In this document: positions 8,351 through 17,958 of the stretch, piece after piece
How positions within the stretch are numbered: the first letter of the stretch is position 1
How the letters are laid out: every line of letters begins with the position of its first letter
Assembly: GCA_022457155.1 (NCBI GenBank)
Contig: JAJGOT010000170.1
Location: 1,274,501 to 1,338,500 of the forward strand
Source: Cladopsammia gracilis
Taxonomy: Eukaryota > Cnidaria > Anthozoa > Scleractinia > Dendrophylliidae
DNA length: 64,000 nucleotides
Reading direction: 5' to 3'
Program-made: the position numbers and the translations under genes
Notes under the pieces: generated by a model
Told to the model about the DNA's origin: nothing
Databases searched by the model: none
Seen by the model: the letters and a program-made list of their open reading frames with translations, nothing else

Positions 8351-9034
8351 TTACAGTTCATCACTTCGATTTTCGACAGCTGCGTGTTGTCTGTGAAGTT
8401 TTGGTCGCTTGGGAATCTTAACTTTCAATGTTGACAGCTTTCGTTTTTTCGGTTTGACTTGGTGTTTGGTAATTGACTCCAAGACATTTAGTCCTTGCTT
8501 TTGACTGGTTCCATTTTCAGGGTCATCTTTCTTTGGCTTCTGATAGTAGTCCTTTTGTGATCCCGCGCTCTTTCGTAACCACAACGCTTTGAGTTTCTTT
8601 ACTAGGTTTTCGATCTGTGACCATAACAAAGCTAGGTGTGCTTTTCCTGTGTTGTTTACAAACAGCTGCAGCTCCAACTGAGCAATACGATCTTGAAGGG
8701 TAATCCATATCGCTACAATCAGCATCCAGTCGCGTCTACCATAGGGATTCTTATAAAAAACCAAGGAGTGACGGAATAAACTGGCACTCAAGGAGTGAGC
8801 GTGGTTTCTTACTTCCTTGAAACATTCAGCAAGAAACTCTAAATTTAACTCGGATTCGTTCAACAGTAGAGTGAGACTTTGAAAATCACATGTCAGTTCA
8901 TTCCAAGCTTTCTCTACACAACTTCCTGAGCATAGCATTCCAATACAATTCATATCTTTGCGCTGGAGTTTTTGCATTTCGTCTATCGTCAGAAGAGGTT
9001 TAGAGCTCGTTTCGACTTGAAAGAATAGAAACAT
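8351..9034 (-). CDS. Unknown 227-residue protein, intact right-arm copy
   Basis: I do not recognise this family. The ATG at 9034 matches the start of the left copy. Residues 1-60 include a short Cys-containing segment (CIGMLCSGSCVEKAW). Residues 60-150 look alpha-helical, with alternating hydrophobic and charged residues (ECFKEVRNHAHSL, LQDRIAQLELQLF) and a Trp-rich helix (MLIVAIWITL). From about 150 to the end it is strongly basic with KPKKR and KIPKRPK, likely nuclear-localising. No transposase DDE, zinc finger or signal peptide is seen. The helical core resembles helix-rich proteins such as the Nepro family only faintly; I do not claim that. It lies in a palindromic element with its own promoter-like region and poly(A) signal. 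Confidence 0.65.
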   Translation of the reverse strand: MFLFFQVETSSKPLLTIDEMQKLQRKDMNCIGMLCSGSCVEKAWNELTCDFQSLTLLLNESELNLEFLAECFKEVRNHAHSLSASLFRHSLVFYKNPYGRRDWMLIVAIWITLQDRIAQLELQLFVNNTGKAHLALLWSQIENLVKKLKALWLRKSAGSQKDYYQKPKKDDPENGTSQKQGLNVLESITKHQVKPKKRKLSTLKVKIPKRPKLHRQHAAVENRSDEL

Positions 9035-9447
9035 CAAGGAAAAAATACGCTTTGCTCAAGTTGACTCAGGAATGACACTCTCTTTAAAATCTGCGCTTTT
9101 TATTCAAACAGACAATACAAATCTTAAGATCCAATCAGAGTGCGAATAAAGCGGGCAAGTTTAGGCAAACTTATTGTTTCTATTATTTCAGAATAACACA
9201 ATAGGTGTAGGTATTGGCAGTTTATTACATATGCAGGAAATCCAAATTAGTATGCGGGAAGGTATATTATGACGTAATCACCTAGGCACCAAGGCACTTA
9301 CTAGGCACCTAATCCAAATTAGTATGCGGGAAGGCAAATTGTGACGTCATTGACTAGGCACCTAATTCGCCTAATCCACTAATGCATATTAATGATTTAC
9401 CTATCCTTACCTATCCATTCGCGAGGCTTAAATCTAATGGCCCTATA

Positions 9448-9805
9448 CTACTCTATTTCAACTTGAAAGCGGCCGATACAAATTTAGCTCCTGAACAATC
9501 CAGTCACGTTTACACAAACTAAACAAATCGGAACAACTGCAAAGTAGTTTACATGTAAAATATAGAACGAATCCTTGGTGTTGTTGTCGTAGTTGCTTAA
9601 TTAAACTTTGGTGAATCTATGCATAAAAATTCCACACTACCTTGCGGTCTTGGCTTGTAGGCTTAAAGCTTTCATCCGACAACGTTAATTGAAATAGCTG
9701 TATATGTTGATACTAAAGTCTAAAGCAACAAGCCCTTGACATTCTACCCTACTCTTGCACAGAGTTATCCATACCAATAAGCAATGGCTTTTTACCCAGC
9801 AAAGA
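9448..9805. other. No gene seen
   Basis: AT-rich sequence. The segment around 9523-9552 (AAATCGGA, AAGTAGTTTACA) reappears near 28845-28875, so it may belong to the same duplicated block as the signal-peptide exons. Confidence 0.5.
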
Positions 9806-9980
9806 AACACAATTAAGGTGCGTAATGTTTGGGAAATGTTTCGTACAAATATTCACGCCCGTGTGTTCTACTGACAATGTATCTTTAAACGAACTCATAT
9901 TTGGAGAGTAAAGGCTAGACACTAAGGAGGGCAGGGAGGGGGCCGACTAAGTGAATCACAGCAGGTAATACATTGCTAAC

Positions 9981-10037
9981 CCTTGTGAGGCGAAAAAACC
10001 CATTGCCGCAATGATAACCGATCCAGAAAAAAAAGTG
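9981..10037 (-). pseudogene. Signal-peptide exon, copy A (start lost)
   Basis: It aligns with copy C but the ATG is replaced by A-rich sequence. The rest reads a hydrophobic stretch (SGSVIIAAMGFFASQG) and ends at a GTTAGC donor-like site. Probably dead. Confidence 0.45.
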
Positions 10038-10492
10038 AAACGCTTGAACAAGGAAACAAATTTAAATTGCAATCGGCACAGCCTTGGCACAGCGTTCTTG
10101 AAGGGCGGGTTGCGTGAAAATGAAACTTGATCAGTTTTGCGACGTCTATTGCTGTTTATAGCATATGTTTATCTATGGAAACTTATCTTTCGTCTTGTCG
10201 TGTTCTATACTAATTAATTCATTATTTGTCCGTTTCGGGAGACTCTTAATATAAAAATCCAAAAAGGTTTTTTGGCTTTTTCTCATAAGACTTACTTTTT
10301 ATAATTCAAACATTTCACTACTTTCAATTGACATATTTCAATGACGTGACGGTTTACTTTTTTCTTTTAATGATCAGGTTATACATTTTCTTCGTCTGGC
10401 GTCTGAGGAATTTTGTTGGACAAGTAGAATCTATAAAACGAGAGTGTGAAGAGTATTAACTGAGACAATTATAGCAGTTAAAACATTACTAA

Positions 10493-10552
10493 CATTAATT
10501 GTGAGGCGAATACCACCAATCCCGCAATCACGATAACCGATCCACAAAACAT
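10493..10552 (-). CDS. Signal-peptide exon, copy B
   Basis: From ATG 10552 it reads MFCGSVIVIAGLVVFASQ, a short N terminus followed by a hydrophobic core typical of a secretory signal. Five extra bases before the donor-like GTTAGT would change the splice phase relative to copy C, so function is uncertain. No second exon was identified. Confidence 0.4.
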
Positions 10553-10840
10553 GTTTTCCACAAGGATTGCTTTTCAAAGCGACGCGCTTGAAAGCGGAAG
10601 TATGAATTTCGAACCACAACCTCACCAAGCTTTCCGAAACGGATAAGCGATGGCTCTTTATTTTATGTCGAAAATAAACATTCGATCAAGTTTATTTCTA
10701 CTGGCGACGTGTCTTTCTTGAAATTAATTTTTGATAAGTGAACTCCATACAGACTTCATACAAAGAGGGCATGAAGAGTATTTTATAACTGAGAAAATAC
10801 AACAGCGACTTAAAAGTTGCTGTTGAAAAATATTGCTAAC

Positions 10841-10895
10841 CTTGTATGGCGAGGACTACCAATCCCACAATCACGACAATTGATCCACAAAACAT
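10841..10895 (-). CDS. Signal-peptide exon, copy C (best preserved)
   Basis: From ATG 10895 the exon reads MFCGSIVVIVGLVVLAIQ and ends with one extra base before the splice donor GTTAGC (phase 1). This is a typical first exon of a small secreted or membrane protein. The following exon should lie at lower coordinates, but none could be recognised, so the mature product is unknown. Confidence 0.5.
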
Positions 10896-11060
10896 GCTTT
10901 CCACAGGGATTGCTTTGAAGCGAAGCGCTTGAACTGAATCACAACTGAATCACAACGTTCTCGAAGGACTGCGTGAAACTGGAATTTGATCTCGTGACAA
11001 CGGTTGGTGTTTGTCTTTTGTTTATCCGTTTCTACGTAAACTATATCTTTAGCGTGCCGT

Positions 11061-11620
11061 GCAACGTTATTTGCCTTGTTTTTTTTTTTTTGACCTGTAC
11101 CAATCTAATTCTAATTCAATTTAAAAATGTCACTAATGTTGATAGACTGTAATGAGATTTAAAACAAGTCTAACAACAGGGCAATGATGTGACGGTGATT
11201 ATTTTTCTTTTTACTTTTTAAAGTCATATATTCAGAAGTTTTTTTTTTTAGAAAATCTAGTAACATTTGGACTTGAAAATAAATATTTTTCTAATCTGCG
11301 AGATCCCCTATTACGGCCATTTTTTGGGAGACCCAACAAAACATTTTCATATCTAGAAAACTCCGTTAATACAAAAGCATTTGGACGAACAAGTGCTACG
11401 AGACTTTTTGCAAATTTTGTTGGGACATTGAATTTAAACATTTTATCAATTTTAATGGACCAAACAATGACGAGGCAACTGGGCGTGACATTGAGAATTG
11501 TTTTGATGCACCAGATAGCCGAGCGTTGGACAATAGTAAAATAGACGTATGCATATTATTTAAGCGATTTTCACCATTTGATAAGATTGCTTGTCTAGAC
11601 ATAAAAGAGATCCGATGTCA
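11061..11620. other. No gene supported
   Basis: AT-rich sequence with T-runs. Two overlapping minus-strand reading frames of about 68 codons (11232-11602) show no recognisable motif and are not called. Confidence 0.5.
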
Positions 11621-11627
11621 CAGTGAT

Positions 11628-11705
11628 ATGTGTTTCCCCGTGATATGTGTGCCCCCGAACACATATCAACACATATCACTAGTGATATGTGTTTCCCCGG
11701 TTCGG
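11628..11705. repeat. GTGATATGTGTTTCCCC repeat cluster
   Basis: Four copies of the CATATCAC/GTGATATG motif in both orientations. The same block occurs inverted at 25294-25390, including the GTGCCCCCGAACACATATC segment. The core motif also punctuates the minisatellite at 23.7-24.6 kb. The neighbouring stretch at 11855-11910 is also shared with 23650-23700. Confidence 0.8.
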
Positions 11706-11719
11706 AAACATAAAACACT

Positions 11720-12860
11720 GAAGCTAGGTATCCAAGCCTTCAAATGGCATCACAACATCAAAAACAAAATGGCGATCGGGTGTGTAGTAGGTGAGCGAAT
11801 TCACAAATATTACTAGAAAGGAGCCGTAGGATGAATGCCTTCTTGATGTATATGTACCTGCAATTCGCTCAAGGTATACTCTGAATAGCAACGTCCTCTT
11901 CGAAAATCGAACGCGGATAATAAAAAAAATACTGAAATATGTCGGAGCGCGTCTGCGAGCGAGCGTCCAGCATGGAAAAGAACCAAGGAAAGAAAGCAGT
12001 TGACTGCTATATAACAAGGTAAAATAGCCATAAACGTTTGCTAGTAGCTAACTTTTCGTTGCGGAAAGGGGAAAATAGTTGATAAACTTCAGGCAATCCG
12101 AAGAAAAGAAACAAAACTTAGGACTTCGTTTGGGTTAAACTACGTACATAATTACAGGGTCACTTCTTACCGTATACCAAACGAGCTGGCTCTTTTGGCT
12201 CGTTTGCTCTCCATTGCCGAGCCAAATGAGTCAACATATACATATATAGATGCAATTCTTTAACGGGTATATCAATTATTTCTCGTTCTTTACTCCACTG
12301 CCGAGCCAAACGAGTCAGCTCGTTTGATGTACCGTAAAACCCTACATCCTGCTTTAAATCAATTCCCAATCAAATAGTACTATCAGAATTACTGAGATTA
12401 ACTTATGAGTACAATATTATCTGTATTTTTGTGTAAGATAACTCGATTATTTTAATCTGTGTCCTTTTCGTTACAACTTGTGTACAATAAAATGATTTAA
12501 CTCTCAATAAGAACTTTAAATATCAACAAGCATGCCATAATATAAAACCATGAAAATAATAATGAGAATAGTAATACTGTGTATATGCCTTATATACTAT
12601 TGAAATATTGTATCATTTTTTTTCTCAAACATCTCATTTCTATCCATGATTGGTATAAATCTACTAGCATTCTATCACAAATGCTGTTCTCTTATTGGCT
12701 ACACTGCTCACTACCGGTATCTATCCTGTTGTAGAAAATGAGTAGAGTAAGTAGCCGATGATCTGCGCCTGGTGTGACCTACATGTATTTATATCATTAT
12801 AACAATGAAAATGCGAGCCTGTGTTGTTGTTAAGGCTTAAATGTCTAGTAGATGTCTAAT
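11720..12860. other. No gene supported
   Basis: Non-coding as far as I can see. A CCGAGCCAAACGAG/CTCGTTTG segment appears in both orientations between 12180 and 12330, suggesting a degraded hairpin element. The rest is AT-rich with no motif-bearing frame. Confidence 0.45.
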
Positions 12861-12861
12861 A

Positions 12862-13175
12862 TATATAGATAGGCTTAGCCTAACAGCGGAGCTCTCTGAA
12901 CAAAAACGATGATGATAAGCTTAACTAGGTGAAAGGTCGGAAGCACAAGAATAATTAGAATTAAGATTGACGACCAGGCTATTTTTCAATTTTAGCAATT
13001 CTCAAAAACAGTAAGCTTATTACGCGACCGTCTGCACAGTGCATTTAGACTGCACAAATTCCTCAAAAGCTCACTGTTTCTGAAATGTGAAACCTCTCTT
13101 GAGTAGCAAACCACGAAAAAAAGCAGGGAAAAACGATTTTGCAAACCGTTTTCTCTGCTAAACAAAACAAAAGTG
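12862..13175. repeat. Dispersed repeat family R, copy 1 (partial)
   Basis: The stretch from GCCTAACAGCG through AAACAGTAAGCTTATTACGCG is shared with 47950-48100. The following TCTTGAGTAGCAAACC segment is shared with 17070-17110 and 48810-48850. It codes nothing recognisable. Confidence 0.7.
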
Positions 13176-13249
13176 TTTTTTTTCGTTTTAAAATGTTTTA
13201 TTCATCAATAACAAATCCCTAAAGTTTACAATATTATCCTGAGAGGCTA

Positions 13250-13446
13250 GTCATTTCCGGTTACAAGGCATCCTGCATTATAAAGCTAGTCATTTCCGGT
13301 TACAATAATACAAGGTCAGTTCCGGTTTACATGAGTCACTTGAAAGTCTAGTCCATAAGGGATTATTTATAAAGTTCATTTCCGGTCGTTTGGTCCACTT
13401 GAAAGTCCTTTCTGGTTTGCACATGATTACTTTAGTCATTTCTGGT
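13250..13446. repeat. Degenerate repeats of AGTCATTTCCGGT
   Basis: About six irregularly spaced copies of the 13-mer or close variants, three of them followed by TACA-containing sequence. Confidence 0.65.
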
Positions 13447-13539
13447 ATTGAATGATGAGTTGCCAGTAGCTAAATTATTTATAGAGTCACAAGCTTTGAC
13501 TGTTGTATTTCACAAATATTCGGATGACACCACAAAGCC

Positions 13540-13954
13540 CAGGGGAGGGGGGTACTCCCATATATGAGCTATATAGGTATGTGCCGCTGTCAAGGGTATG
13601 GTTTTCAAGCAGTTTAGTCTGGGATAGGGTATAGTAATCAGAAATGTTTGGTCTAGAATAGGGTATCATTTTCCACAAAACTGATCAGTTGCATGAAGAA
13701 TTTAGTCTAGACGAGGTTTACTGGCAAATGGAAAAATCGGTAAGGTGTGCTGTACGACATTTTTACTGACCCCTGGTATCTTAGACTGTGATAGTGAACA
13801 AGTTTCTGCAAAATAGTGAGTCTAGAAAAGGTCTAGGATAGGGTAGGATTTTTCGGTGTTTATTCTAGAATAGGGTTGCAAAATGCAGCTAAAATGGTCT
13901 AGTATAGGTTAAGGGTCTCAGAGTCCCAGCCCCCCCCCCCCCCCCCCCCGGGGC
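13540..13954. repeat. Non-autonomous element with TCTAGAATAGGGT repeats and C-tract end
   Basis: It begins CCCAGGGGAGGGGGGTACTCCCA and ends in a 20-base C run followed by GGGG, roughly an inverted match. The interior has five or more TCTAG(A/G)ATAGGGTA variants. There is no gene. It abuts the 3' end of the LINE on the right. Confidence 0.6.
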
Positions 13955-14560
13955 AATTTGCAACTGTGTTGTGATGTCATTCCTTATGTCCCTTACAGTG
14001 TCCCGAGAGTTCTCGGTGCCATTGTGAAAAGTTGCTTTATTTCGAAAAACCCATATACCATGAAGTATGGTCTTAATGAAGAAGAAAATAGTCTTAACAT
14101 TAACTAAAAACCTAGTAATGAGTAGTGCCGATAGGGTGGGAGTGAAAACACCCCACAACCTTTCACAGGTTCAAATTTTAATCTAGCTTGGAAAGGCGTG
14201 GTAAGGAGGCCATAAGGAGTGTCCGGACGTGAGCACCAAGCTCCTAACCTCATGGCTTCCGTACTCTTTGCCACGTTTAATTTTAGTCCCTGTACCTGTC
14301 TCGTATTTGTGAAGTATAAAGGTAAACAATTTGTCTAAAGAAAAAAATGTCCTTTACAAAACATGTGGAGTCATCCGCTTATTGGCGAATTTTAAAACGC
14401 TTTCCTCAGGTTTCTGGAATGAGAAAACCTTCAATAGTATCATCCTTTCTTATACTGGTCGCCAAAACTACTGCGCATAAAATGTACAAAAGTGGGGATC
14501 TCCCTGCTTCACCCCCCACTCGAGTGGAATTTCTTTGGTCAAAAAAACATTAACTATAAT
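13955..14560 (-). pseudogene. LINE reverse transcriptase, palm and C-terminal part
   Basis: Fragments in different frames read LEWGVKQGDP near 14510, then IRQ-stop-ADDSTC at about 14370-14390 where the YADD catalytic tyrosine codon has become TAA. GLKLNVAKSTEAMRLGAW follows at about 14230-14290, and a C-terminal helix-rich part (KTILHGIWVFRNKATFHN) at about 14000-14080. The palm site is destroyed. Confidence 0.75.
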
Positions 14561-14581
14561 TTTCATATTTGCTTGACAGTA

Positions 14582-14979
14582 TAATGTAGAAATCAAAACA
14601 AATGAATTCAAAAATTGAATTCCCAAGGATGCGTGACACTTATAAGCAAGAATTTGAAATAGAAATAAACATATTTGAAAAATAAAATAAAATGTTTTAA
14701 GAAAGTGTCAAGTAAATCATCTTTAAGTTGGGCACCATGCAACCGCATGGGCTCAACACGGTTTTCCATTTCCTCTGAACTGCGCGCGCTCATACACTAT
14801 TTGCTTAGCGCGCGCTATTACAATTTTTCAAATAAAACAAGTCGCGTTCAAAACAACGGTCATCTGATGAAGGGCCAAGCCCGAAACGTCGTTGCTAGAA
14901 ATTTACTTGACACTTTCTTAAAACATTTAATTTTATTTTTCAAATATGTTTATTTCTATTTCAAATTAATGTAGAAATC
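14582..14979. mobile_element. Small PLE-derived insertion with 13 bp target duplication
   Basis: The sequence TAATGTAGAAATC flanks the insert at 14582-14594 and 14967-14979, a clear target site duplication inside the LINE. The insert has inverted ends of about 67 bases (14650-14717 and 14901-14966) and carries a hammerhead motif beside the right arm. It has no protein frame. The layout, an inverted copy of the 3' end at the 5' end, matches PLE insertions, so it is probably a truncated or non-autonomous PLE. Confidence 0.8.
14855..14900 (+). ncRNA. Hammerhead ribozyme motif in the small PLE insert
   Basis: The consensus core CTGATGA is at 14864-14870. Stem II is GGGC/GCCC with a 3-base loop (14872-14882), then GAAA (14883-14886) and a minimal stem III ACGT. 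The cleavage site would be after C14890 (GTC). Core and stem II are perfect. Stem I is weaker: T-G, A-T, a mismatch, then T-G, G-C and G-T. Length and layout match the motif at 2899-2941. Confidence 0.75.
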
Positions 14980-14998
14980 CACCGCTGGAAATTAGGGC

Positions 14999-15840
14999 CA
15001 AATCCAAAACGACTTAAAACATTGGTAAAAAGTTTTCCAATGTTTTCAGCAAGATACCAGTTTCATTGGTAATATTTATATAATTTAGAGTGTCACGCAA
15101 GAGAAATAAATTCTCAAAAATCGTCCTACCTGGGACGGAACAAGTTTGATCTTCTTGAAATAATCGAGGGTAACAATTTTGAAAGTCTGTTTGTAAGAGC
15201 TTTTGAACAAATTTTGTTATCAACATTGAGTAGCGAAATGGACGGGCCACCAATTTTTGAGGTTTTTCTTATCATCTTTCTTGTAAAGTAATCTAGTCAC
15301 GCTTCCTTGCATTGAATCACTGAGAGAATTATTTTCCAAACTAAATTTATAATTTCGAAGAGAATAGGGCCTAAAAGATCCCAGAATTTAGCGAAAAATT
15401 GTTGAGGTAATCCGTCTGAACCGGGGGTTTTCCCTGAAGAACGTCCACGCATTGCGTGGGTAATTTCAGCCAAAGATAAAAATCCTTCGCAGGATAAAAT
15501 TTCGCTCTCACTTAATCTGTTTACAAGATTGTTAAAAAATTCGGTTTGGACTGTTAAATTAACAGGTTCTTGCAAGTACAAATTACGGTACAAATCGAAA
15601 TGGGCCGGAATCTTGTGAAAAGACTTCAACACCGGCGGAGTTATAAATAGATTGAACAGTATTTTTCTGAGCACGTGAATTGGTAGGTTTTTCACCTTCT
15701 TCAAGCCATTTGACTCTGCTACGAATTTGGCTTCCTCTCATTTGGGATAAATTAATGGCCCGAATTTCTCTTTCTAGCGTTTCTATGGTGGTTTTTGCTG
15801 AGCTATCTCCTTCAATAAGAGCCCGTTTAGCTTCGATCAA
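14999..15840 (-). pseudogene. LINE linker and reverse transcriptase N-terminal part
   Basis: From right to left it reads a charged linker ending RVKWLEEGEKPTN, a segment SGKTPGSDGLPQQFF that is the RT motif before the fingers, and SVPGRTIFENLFLLRDTL from the RT fingers. Frame changes occur near 15700 and between 15250 and 15300. Confidence 0.78.
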
Positions 15841-15893
15841 AGAATTTATAGTTGCGCGTTGTTTACTTCGACCAAAATCTATAGCAACTAATT

Positions 15894-16715
15894 TTACAAC
15901 GCTTGAATGAAAGTAAATGCTTTCCAGTACAATGCATGTTTCTTAATAATTTCTGAGATCATATCGCAAACATTAAATTCTAAATTTAGCCTCCAAAGTC
16001 CTGGTCCACGGGAAAATTTATTATGCAAATTGCGGCTTAAATCAACAGAATCATGATCGGAAAAAACACAAGGCAAAATTTCAAATTTTAAAAAGGAATC
16101 ATACAAGTCCTGAGCAATAAAAAAATTATCCAAACGTGTACCGATAGTTTTATCCGCATTATTACCATGTGCATTGTATTTATCAGTCGGCCGTGTTTTT
16201 TTGCGCCAGAGAACACTGTGCAGATCTTTCAAATCCATGGAAATTGTAGGATTTCCTCCAAACTTATCAGAAACGTTTTCAATGCAGTTAAAATCGCCAG
16301 CAATAATTTTAAAAGAGTTCGGAAAAAATATTCATGAATTGTGTCATAAAAGTACGTTCACTTGGATTCGTGGGTGCATAAGTATAAAACCAAATTAATT
16401 TTCGCGTCGTCGAAATCAGTTAAAACACCAACAATTCTACCAGAAGAATCTTTTTTCCATTGTAAACATTTGAAATCAGTATTTTCAGCGACAAGAATGG
16501 CAACACCGCCTTGTTTACCAAGAGCGGGCGACCAGAAACTTTTACCGCGCCATTTCATTTAGCTGTCAGAGAATTATCGCATTTTGTCTTGTCGCTAAAG
16601 GTTCTTGTAAACAAATAAAATCAGAACGGGAATTTTTCGCAAAATCAAAAACAGAGCGTTGTTTCGCTTCATTGCCAAAACCACGGATATTCAAAGTTGT
16701 AAATTTAGCTCTGAA
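15894..16715 (-). pseudogene. LINE apurinic-like endonuclease domain
   Basis: The start TLNIRGFGNEAKQRS (about 16700) is the conserved N-terminal strand with Asn. The metal-binding Glu lies in FICLQEPLATR, followed by an in-frame stop near 16562. GKQGGVAILV is the next strand, TRLDNFFIAQDL and the terminal SDHDSVDL motif (about 16045) close the fold. Two or more frameshifts interrupt it. Confidence 0.8.
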
Positions 16716-16799
16716 TGCAAAAACTTGGAGAAAATTCTTCGGGTAAAATTAACATATTTAACTGAAGCTTAAGCTTAAGTCTTATTATTAAACTAAACA

Positions 16800-17500
16800 A
16801 TTTTTGCAAATCACATTTAGACGTTACTTGCTTTTCTGCTTATGTTTGTTTGTCCGATGTCCAGTGTTTCTCCTCTTCGGCAAAGGTTGTTTGCCGTCAT
16901 ATTCATAACGTTCGAGAGTTTTAGTGTCCGTTTTCTCCGCTCCTGTGGTACTGGATTCCGTAATAAAATCAAACATCTCCCCGCTTTGAAAAATGTATGA
17001 CGTTCCCCGAAGCAAGATTTTATCCCAGGAAGCTCTTCTTTTTCCACTAAAGCGGCTTCTGAGTATCCCTGTCTTGAGTAGCAAACCGCGAAAAAATGCA
17101 GGAAAATAACGACTTATAATTTCAACCGTTTTCTCCGCTCAGTAAACACAGCAGACAATCAAAGTGTTTTTCTAGCTGACGTGACATTCGGCCGTGTAAC
17201 CGCGCAAAAAACAAAGCCTCGCTTTGGTTTCTACATGACGTCGTATGCGCATGTTTTGCAACGTCATACGCGCCCGCGAGCTAGTCCTGCGCGACGGAGC
17301 ACGGTCCTGTGTGACACACCACGATGTGACGGCGGAGGTCGGTCCTGTGTGACACACCACGATGTGACGGCGGAGGTCGGGCACACGCGCGCCCGCGAAA
17401 CATTCCGCTATCCATGACCATGAAAAATGACGGCACAGGTTCTATGAGTATGTGGCTGCGCAGCCAGGCCTTCGGCCTGGCGAGTGCTCCGCTAAAATAC
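16800..17500. repeat. Dispersed repeat family R, copy 2
   Basis: It shares CTTGAGTAGCAAACCGCG, GCAGGAAAATAACGACTT and the terminal block CATGACCATGAAAAATGACGG to GCAAGTGCTCCGCTAAAA-like sequence with copy 3 (48720-49081). The right end contains the palindromic GGCTGCGCAGCC and CCAGGCCTTCGGCCTGG. Confidence 0.75.
17303..17378. repeat. Two exact tandem 38 bp units
   Basis: Units begin GGTCCTGTGTGACACACC at 17303 and 17341 and read through GATGTGACGGCGGAGGTC. They are embedded in repeat R copy 2. Confidence 0.9.
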
Positions 17501-17958
17501 AGACTAATTTAATCTCTAGTCTAGCTGTTTCTCTTGTTTTGTAATTAATTTATGCAAGTATGATATGTACTTAATCCAGTAAAGATACATGTATCTGTGC
17601 TTAGGGAAGTGTTTAGTCTAGCTGCATTTTATTTTAATTTCCCAAGTTTGTTTTTGTTTCCCTATTAATAGAAAGAAATTGTAAAGAATACCTTAAAATC
17701 CTGGTTATTAGCCCCTCGCTCATACCCTCCTCTGATTATACATGTAGGCTTATCAGTTTGGTAACAAAAAAATTATTCTGGTTGTACCCCTCCTATATAA
17801 AAGCACACCACAGTTCACCACATTTTTTGCTTCCCAGCCAAAAAAAGCCTTGTGGGGTTGTATAAGCTGAGGGCTTATAACCAGGATTTCATGGCAATCA
17901 GTAAAACAGACAGGGAGTCGCTTAGGGATTTTTAATTACATGTATCCCTACCCCTTCT
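17501..17958. other. Downstream flank of integrase-Ulp1 gene, no gene seen
   Basis: AT-rich, no coding motif. It would contain the 3' UTR of the minus-strand gene ending at 17959; no clear AATAAA on the minus strand was picked out. Confidence 0.4.

Larger units (their letters stand above)
5872..9447. mobile_element. 3.6 kb palindromic element with two inverted copies of an unknown gene
   Basis: The left arm (5872 to about 7531) and right arm (about 7803 to 9447) are inverted copies about 1.65 kb long, separated by roughly 270 bases. The ends read TATAGGGCC and GGCCCTATA. Each arm holds, from outside in: a repeat-rich end with two CCTTCCCGCATACTAA-type segments, a promoter-like stretch, a 227-residue ORF, a 3' UTR with AATAAA, an AT-rich spacer, and a second copy of the ORF's last 22 codons. 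The arms differ by scattered substitutions and small indels. It resembles a DNA transposon or foldback element with giant terminal inverted repeats; no recognisable transposase is coded. The TSD is unclear, possibly TA. Confidence 0.75.
9810..11060 (-). repeat. Three tandem diverged repeats carrying a signal-peptide exon
   Basis: Three blocks share, in order on the plus strand, a GTTTATT/ACTCCATACAGAC segment, a TTGTGAGGCGA-type segment, ATTGATCCACAAAACATG, GGATTGCTTTGAAGCG, and a segment starting TGCGTGAAA. The exon-like cores lie at about 9990, 10500 and 10850; the outer two are 860 bases apart. A fourth block lies at 26130-26440. Both exonic and intronic parts are shared, so whole genomic pieces were duplicated. 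Confidence 0.7.
13955..16715 (-). mobile_element. Dead Tx1/L1-like non-LTR retrotransposon (LINE)
   Basis: Minus-strand fragments in correct order encode an AP endonuclease, a linker, reverse transcriptase and a C-terminal region. The element is split by a later insertion (14595-14966). Frameshifts and stops throughout show it is inactive. Motif wording in the RT (SVPGRTIFENLFLLRD) is typical of the Tx1/L1 group. Confidence 0.8.

Noticed and set aside
8351..9034. Assigning the palindrome protein to the Nepro family
   Set aside because: Only a vague helical, hydrophobic pattern is shared; without a profile search the name cannot be supported.
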